A stretch of DNA of 64,000 bases, taken from the NCBI RefSeq assembly GCF_027942865.1, contig NC_134517.1, positions 18,172,009-18,236,008 on the forward strand, written 5' to 3'. The notes under the pieces are model-generated. The model was not told where the DNA came from. It saw nothing but the letters and a program-made list of their open reading frames with translations, and ran no database searches. The stretch comes from Odontesthes bonariensis. Lineage: Eukaryota > Chordata > Actinopteri > Atheriniformes > Atherinopsidae. Shown here piece after piece: positions 58,501 through 64,000 of this stretch (position 1 is its first letter; each line of letters begins with the position of its first letter). A program made the translations under genes and the position numbers.

Positions 58501-58880
58501 TAGAAACTGTTTTAAATAAGTATTTCACATATTTTTAACTGTTTGTGCTGCTGCTGTCTGCAGGGAATGCACCCGCGGTGGCTTCTGTAACTTCATGCAT
58601 CTGAAGCCCATCTCACGTGAGCTGAGGAGAGAGCTCTACGGGCGTCGCAGAAAGGGGTATAAACATGACGTCACTTTGAGCTCGGTCACACCCACAGAAC
58701 CTGCGTAGTTGTTTCCAGTGCCTCATACTCTGCCTTCACTTCCACAGCCGCCACAGATCCCGATCGAGAGAAAGGCGATCCCGCTCCAGGGACAGAGGCC
58801 GAGGGGGCGGCGGCGGCGGCGGCGGCCGCGACCACGAGAGACGGCGTTCCAGAGACAGAGAGCGTTCAGGACGCTTCTGA
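52567..58880 (+). CDS. u2af1: U2 small nuclear RNA auxiliary factor 1 (U2AF35)
   Basis: Eight exons: 52567-52610, 53663-53750, 56332-56398, 57005-57054, 57612-57710, 57827-57960, 58564-58656 and 58748-58880, all in phase, 235 residues (human 240). U2AF35 recognises the AG at 3' splice sites together with U2AF65 in the nucleus. Parts in order: first CCCH zinc finger ([20 protein letters not shown]), U2AF-homology RRM ([18 protein letters not shown] to [14 protein letters not shown]), second CCCH finger ([20 protein letters not shown]), and an RS tail interrupted by a glycine run. Ser34 and Gln157-equivalent surroundings look intact. The third exon is of the U2AF1a type ([20 protein letters not shown]); the alternative U2AF1b exon was not found. 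Intron 2 contains nested transposons. Confidence 0.98.
54329..55721 (+). mobile_element. hAT transposon fragment with 8-bp target duplication
   Basis: TAGGGCTGAACGATATATTGC-like left end (54337) and a complementary right end (ATCGTTCAGCCCTA, to 55713) are flanked by a perfect 8-bp duplication, CCTTCGGG (54329-54336 and 55714-55721). Near 54660 the plus strand reads [13 protein letters not shown], the start of a BED zinc finger of a hAT transposase. The foldback element begins immediately after it. The rest of the transposase is absent. Confidence 0.85.
54688..55386. mobile_element. TTAA-bounded foldback transposon, copy 2 (right end missing)
   Basis: The sequence follows copy 1 at 26902 closely: left arm 54688-55096, loop 55097-55175, right arm 55176 to about 55386. 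The last part of the right arm, about 180 bp, is missing. It starts at a TTAA inside the hAT BED-finger sequence. The loop differs from copy 1 by an 11-bp length change. Confidence 0.88.
57268..57294. repeat. (AAT)n microsatellite in u2af1 intron 4
   Basis: About eight uninterrupted AAT units following an A/T-rich run. Confidence 0.85.
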
Positions 58881-59067
58881 GCCACAAGCCATGACTCCTT
58901 TCCCCTTGAATCCATCCCCATCTTTTTTTAAGTTTGTACCCAGCCAGAACTATTCTGGTAATATCTGAAAGGTACCCTGTTTTTTAAGCTGTGACGGCAT
59001 CGAGGGACTTGTTTTTTTTTTTTTGTTTTTTTTGTTTGTTTTCTGTTCTGAAATTGACTTTCACCTC

Positions 59068-59073
59068 ATTAAA
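59068..59073 (+). terminator. u2af1 polyadenylation signal
   Basis: ATTAAA in a T-rich context about 190 bp after the u2af1 stop; the 3' untranslated region is therefore short. Confidence 0.55.
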
Positions 59074-59571
59074 TTTGACATTTTTACTTAGTCGGACTCT
59101 CGTCTGTTATTTATCATCAAGCATTAATCTCAGAAGAACTAATGATCAATCCTCTGTCTCCATTTGACTCCACAACAATAATAAAAGGCTACCATTCAGC
59201 TTACATGTTTGCATGCTAAATCTACAGTCTTTTACATGTTTAGCATCAGCTACCTGAAATGACTATATTTAATTCAGCCAAAATAAGGCTAGTGCTTTAA
59301 ATTTCACAGTTAGGATTTACTGGACTTGATCGGGGAGGCTATGTTGAGGTATTTCCTCGTGGTGAACGAGCTTGATAGTTCTCAACCTCTGTCTCACGCT
59401 TCCTCTGCACACCTTTTATCACAAAGGTGTGATAAAATAGAAGCATAATGTTCCTGAAGAAAGTCATGGTCCCTCTGGTAGAGCAGCTAATTATCTGCCA
59501 TGTGATCAAAGACACAACTTCTGATGCTTTGAAAGGGCCACAAATTTGATGTACTTTACAAGATTCTTCTC

Positions 59572-60104
59572 TTAAAGGCGGGGTAGGGGATCTTTTTCTG
59601 GAACATTTTTTTACATATTGCTTGAAATACTCTTCACACCCCCATTGCAACCAATTAATTAAAAGTTTTGACACAAATATGAAAAGTTTTAGTGGCCTCT
59701 AGAACGTACAATCTAGGAAAAACAGTATCCAATCATTGTGAACGGACCGTTCACAATGATTGGATACTGATGCCGTCTATCAAACTGCAATCTGCTCCTC
59801 CCTCCCCCTCCTTCTCCCTGTGCGCGTACCCAGCTCCGTGAACGTCCAGAAGCTTGGCAGGAAGCTAAACTAGAGCCAGCTTGGCTAGCACCTAGCATTA
59901 TTAAACGTATAGTTAGCATAAACTAAATACGGCAACGATCGATGCTTGCTGAACAGCGCTCGTGCACCTTCGTGCTCGTTCATGTACTCTAGAGGCGTGC
60001 CTTCGGGGGAAAAGTGAAGAAAAGGGTTGGGACTTTTTACCTGTGTATTTTCAAAATGCAGCTTCGCTGGACTCAAAATCCAGGATCTGCTACCCTACCT
60101 TTAA
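59572..60104. mobile_element. TTAA-bounded miniature element with internal palindrome
   Basis: TTAAAGGCGGGGTAGGGGAT at 59572 and the complement TACCCTACCTTTAA ending at 60104 are inverted, imperfect termini with TTAA at both outer edges (533 bp). Inside lies a perfect 47-bp palindrome (59723-59769). Confidence 0.8.
59723..59769. repeat. Perfect 23-bp-arm palindrome
   Basis: The arm CAGTATCCAATCATTGTG plus AACGG is followed by one A and then its exact reverse complement. Confidence 0.95.
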
Positions 60105-60419
60105 ACGATGTCGGTCTGCATCATAAGAATAGCCCAAATATAGAGAAAGCATAAAATGTAAATACCTTGAATGTATTTATGCAGTAACCTGTCAATTAAA
60201 GAGAATAAGCCTGGAAAGAAAATAAATGGTAATATACCTAGTTCAACTGTTTCCAAATGGGGGGCTTAGAATAGCATTTAAACAGCTGTACAGATGTTTG
60301 TGGGACTAAAACCTCAAATCATCCAGATGTGAAACGTTTGACTGCTTTTGTTGAAAGTGCAAGGTGAAGTTGGACCATCTCTCAAAAACATACAAGTTTT
60401 TTTCATCAAGTTACTCTGG

Positions 60420-60560
60420 GCACAGTTTGGGGGGTGGGGGGGTCCAACTCCAGGTCCTGGAAATTCCCGGAGGCGCGGGACGGCTCTGATTGGAGGAAGA
60501 GGACGTTAGAATAAAAAGAGGTGCCTTCAGGTGCAGCTCACAGCTGTTTGTCCGGTGAAC
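60420..60560 (+). promoter_or_regulatory. Candidate promoter and first exon of an unseen downstream gene
   Basis: A GC-rich patch, an AATAAAAAGAGG TATA-like box near 60511 and a strong donor, ACAG|GTGAGTGAG near 60562, are spaced as in a TATA-driven gene with a short non-coding first exon. No coding exon follows inside the window before the transposon, so this is tentative. Confidence 0.25.
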
Positions 60561-60968
60561 AGGTGAGTGAGCAGCTTTATAACTGATGACGGACGTGTGT
60601 GACGCGACATGCCCTTTCCATTTGATTCAAAGGACCTTTTCCACACCACAACGTCGCGTTTTTGAAAACGCAAGTCAGTCGACGTAGTGACTCAACGCGT
60701 TTTAACCTCCGTCGACGCTACCAGAGAGATTCAACCAGGCCAGCCACGACCAAACATCCTCGGAGATGTTTCATTACGTTATTGCGTCATTGTTCCCTCT
60801 TGAATTGAAGTTACTTCATTACGCCCGCCCGGACCAGAAAACTTCATTTCTGGCTTATTTCAAATGGTGAATTAATTCTGACAGTCTATATAAAACATTA
60901 TGCATCTTATCGCAGTGTTTTATCTGTTAGGTAAGTCATGTTTGAGTCTTTTAGTCCTCTGAGTCTGC

Positions 60969-63495
60969 TACAGTTTCTCAGTCGCTTTGGTACAATTCTC
61001 GAATCATCCTCGCCATTTGCAAAACAGTACGCCATTTCTCAAAACTATTTGGACAAATAGCAAAACACCATGGATGAGCTGCAAAAGCCACTCTTGCTCA
61101 AAATCCTTAGTTCATCTCAAAACTAAATATCTGTATCAATGAACATGTCAGTGCCATCAGAATGTCAAGTCCTTGTGTACGGATAAGACAGTCAAATTGC
61201 TTAGTCATGTTGTCAATATAAAGTGTACTCTGGAGGGATGTTCTTATGTAAACTATGGCTAAGTTTTGATGACAATTTTTGTAATTTACACCTTAGTGCA
61301 TGTGTGAGATTGATTACAAGAGACAAGATTCACAATTACCCTTTTACTGTTTGTAATTTGTACAAAAAAAAGAAAAGACGCACTGCATAGCACAAAGAAA
61401 AAGTAGAAATGTGAACCTACAATCTAGTAAGGGAAAACTGTACATACAGTGCTGTAGGAGTTACAGTGCAGACAGTCTTCCTAGACCTGTTGACGTTCCT
61501 GTCTGTTGGGCCACATATTCTCATCCACGTCACATTGAATATTATCTCTTGCGATGCAGCGTGGAAAGAAGCTTCTTGAGTGTCTTATCCAGCCTCTGCA
61601 GGCATCTGCTGTGATGTCCTCACACGCCGCATCCATGGCAGCCAGAAGGGTAATTTGTGTATGTGGCTGGCGAAAAACTCTTCAATGGGGTTAAGGAATG
61701 GGGAGTAGGGTGGGAGGAACTCCATCAGCATCCTATTGTGAGCTGCAAACCATTGCCTGACGATGTTTGAGCAATGGAAGCTGACATTGTCACAAATTAC
61801 CACATGCTTTGGCAAGTCATCTCCAATCTGACCTCTCATGTTCAGGGATGAGATCCCTGTAAAGAGCGTCTAAAAAGGTGACTAGACGCTCTGTGTTATA
61901 TGGACCAATAAGGGGAATATGCGTTAGCGCACCATATTCTGAGATGGCAGCACCCATTGTTATGTTCCCGCCCCGTTGGCCTGGCACATCAACTGTCGCT
62001 CTGTGCCCGATGACATTTCGCCCACGCCTTCTGCGTTTTGTGAGGTTGAAGCCAGCCTCATCCATGTAGATGAAGCTGTGCGGTGGCTCGCTTGCTTCCA
62101 GTTCCATTATACGCTATATCCAGAATACACAAAATTAGTTTTATGAGTCACATGCATTTTCATTTTGATAAGGTTACATCAAATGTATACAGCACATATT
62201 GCATCTTCTTTTCTACAGCCATAGCAAATGTGTAAAGGTCACACTTACTGTACATCACTATGCAATGTTGTACTGTGAAGTACGGCTACTGTATGCTCAT
62301 ACATGTTTTACCTGTACATAATGGTAGCGCAGCTCCTTCACTCTTTCAAAGGGAACAGTGTACAGCTGTTTCAAATGCATTTGGTGTCTTTTCAGTACCT
62401 TGTCAATTGTTGAGATGCTGACTGTTTGGATGTTTGCAAAGATGTTGTTATCCTCTATAATGGCACTCTGTATCTCCCTAAGTCTTATGGCATTGTTCTC
62501 TATAACCATGGTGCAAATGGCCTCCTGTTCAGGTGTGAAAAGGGGCCCTCTGCCACCCCTGTGAAGTTGTCTTGCAGTCCTATGTGGAAACAATATAGCA
62601 ATGCAAAACACAAAATTGAGTAAGATAAAATGTCACTGTATGAAGTATACTTACTTATATTGTAATGTGAAATACTGTTACATTGTATGAAGCATTACAG
62701 AACAGTGCCTTTTGTTGGATTACATACCTGTTCTCTCGACGAAAAGTCTGTACGATTGAGGACACAGTTGTTCTGCCAACATTTGGCTGCACCCTTCGAC
62801 CAGCCTCTGCCATTGTAAGCCCATGATTGAGAACATGGTCCACAAGGGTGGCTCTGATCTCATCTGGAACGCGCATATGTCCTCGGCCTCTTCTGCCTCC
62901 CAACTCCTCCGCCACGCAACCTCACTCCTCTTCCTCACTCCTCTTCCTCACTCCTCTTCCTCACTCCTCTTCTCTGTGGCTGTTGGCCCCGTCTAATTCC
63001 TTCCATTGTCAGACATTGAAACATTGTGTTGTGCTCGAGCTTTATATATATTTATCAGTTGATTGGTTGTTAGAGAAAGTCAACATTCACCTGGGAGCAA
63101 TTTACCAATTCAGGACAGATTTTGAACAAAAGTCTAATGGAAATGTATAGAAATATGCTTGACATATTATGACAACTTGTTCAACCATTTTGCATGTAAA
63201 GACCTATACGATGAACTAATGCCTTAATGTTGTGGGGGGTGAGACTATTCAACAGAGACCTGTACAATACATTTTGATCAACATGACAAAAGCAATTGAT
63301 AATGTAGGAAACAACAGAGAATTGTACATAATCATGTGCATGGATGTGCTAAGGCATTGGCAACTTGCTGAAAGAAATGAGAAACTGCTTGTTTGATGTG
63401 CACAAGTGACACAATGATGTGACAATTGAACACGTAGTTTTGAGAATTGCAACTCTGATCTGAGAATTGTCCAAAAGCGACTGAGAAAAACTGTA
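60969..63495 (-). mobile_element. IS630-Tc1-mariner type DNA transposon
   Basis: Inverted ends CAGTTTCTCAGTCGCTTTG (left, 60971) and CAGTTTTTCTCAGTCGC (read from the right end at 63493) enclose about 2.5 kb. TA lies at both outer sides, matching the TA target duplication of this superfamily. The transposase runs on the minus strand. Confidence 0.85.
61481..63006 (-). pseudogene. Transposase of the IS630-Tc1-mariner element (decayed)
   Basis: Three exons can be followed: 63006-62728, 62579-62312 and 62113-61481. The N-terminal exon has a helix-turn-helix (GLTMAEAGRRVQPNVGRTT). The catalytic part shows the first Asp in FIYMDEAGFN, the second in VVICDNVSFH and the Glu in YSPFLNPIEEFF, about 35 residues later. 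The copy is broken: a 13-bp repeat (tcactcctcttcc, four copies, 62922-62972) shifts the N-terminal frame, another shift lies near 61840 between HERSDWR and GQIGDDLP, and the C-terminal end is altered after EEFFAS. The introns have normal GT-AG borders, so the source element was spliced by the host. Confidence 0.85.
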
Positions 63496-64000
63496 AGATG
63501 ATTTCACACCGCCTCCCAACTTCTTTTTTTTTTTTTTTTCTAGTACTGGGGTTGTACAAGTATTGTGCTCTCAAATTGTTGCAGAAAAAATGTGCAAGTG
63601 TGCCCATCACGTTTTCCACAATGCATGTTGTGTCACTGAAGACAAAGTAAAGCATTTTGAGAACATCTCCAAAGCTGGAACCAGAAATATATTTTTCATA
63701 TTCTTTCAATTATACTACTAATAATGGTACTATTCAGTCTGTAGTTCCACCAGGGACCTTCTGAGAAAAGAAAAAAAGAATATTCCCAAAAAATTACAAT
63801 AGCAGCAAGCTTCTGCAAGTGTTCATACACATTCAGAGAATGTTTATATTTAGTCTGCTAACCAGGGGCGTCTGTAGCTTGAGCAAACATTGGGGGCTGT
63901 AGCCCAGACATGAAAATAATTTTTAAGGGGGGTCCAGGGGTTTCTCCCCCGGGAAAAAAAATTAAAAAAGGGGGTGTTAAAATGAAAATTTAACACACTT
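63496..64000. other. Window end with start of another repeat
   Basis: No gene was seen. From about 63865 the sequence CAGGGGCGTCTGTAGC, followed by CATTGGGGGCTGTAGCCC, resembles the end of a fish hAT-type repeat that would continue beyond the window. Confidence 0.35.

Overview
The window is nuclear DNA from a bony fish, most likely a percomorph teleost. It carries intron-containing vertebrate genes and many short interspersed repeats of teleost type. No retroviral or LTR coding sequence, CRISPR array, rRNA or tRNA was recognised.

Layout: (1) 1-4356 is a higher-order tandem array of about 320-bp subunits, each with a CTCF-like core, plus a longer spacer. (2) 4357-6600 holds a decayed Harbinger-type MADF fragment and a possible small two-exon gene. 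(3) 10.9-22.3 kb, minus strand, holds asb9 (7 exons) and piga (6 coding exons) in the same orientation; piga is upstream of asb9. (4) 22.3-28.7 kb is mostly repeats, including a large TTAA-bounded foldback element. (5) 28.7-29.7 kb, minus strand, is the 3' part of an immunoglobulin-superfamily membrane protein gene. (6) 33.0-44.1 kb, plus strand, is a complete app gene (18 coding exons, 752 codons, with Kunitz and amyloid-beta segments). (7) 45.2-48.4 kb, minus strand, is gabpa (9 coding exons, 439 codons), tail-to-tail with app. (8) 52.6-58.9 kb, plus strand, is u2af1 (8 exons, 235 codons), divergent from gabpa; its second intron holds a three-level nest of transposons. (9) 61.0-63.5 kb is an IS630-Tc1-mariner type DNA transposon with a decayed, intron-containing transposase.

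The genes are not a pathway. piga starts GPI-anchor synthesis in the ER, asb9 encodes a substrate receptor of a cullin-5 ubiquitin ligase, app encodes a type I membrane protein, gabpa encodes an ETS factor and u2af1 encodes the 3' splice-site recogniser. The linkage is a synteny signature: piga-asb9 matches human Xp22, and app-gabpa and u2af1 match human chromosome 21.

The strongest observations are the CTCF-like motif repeated in the array, at least six TTAA-bounded inverted-repeat elements with unrelated interiors, the nested transposons in u2af1, and lineage changes in app: a histidine at the Kunitz P1 site, two lost metal-binding histidines in the amyloid-beta segment and a split exon 14.
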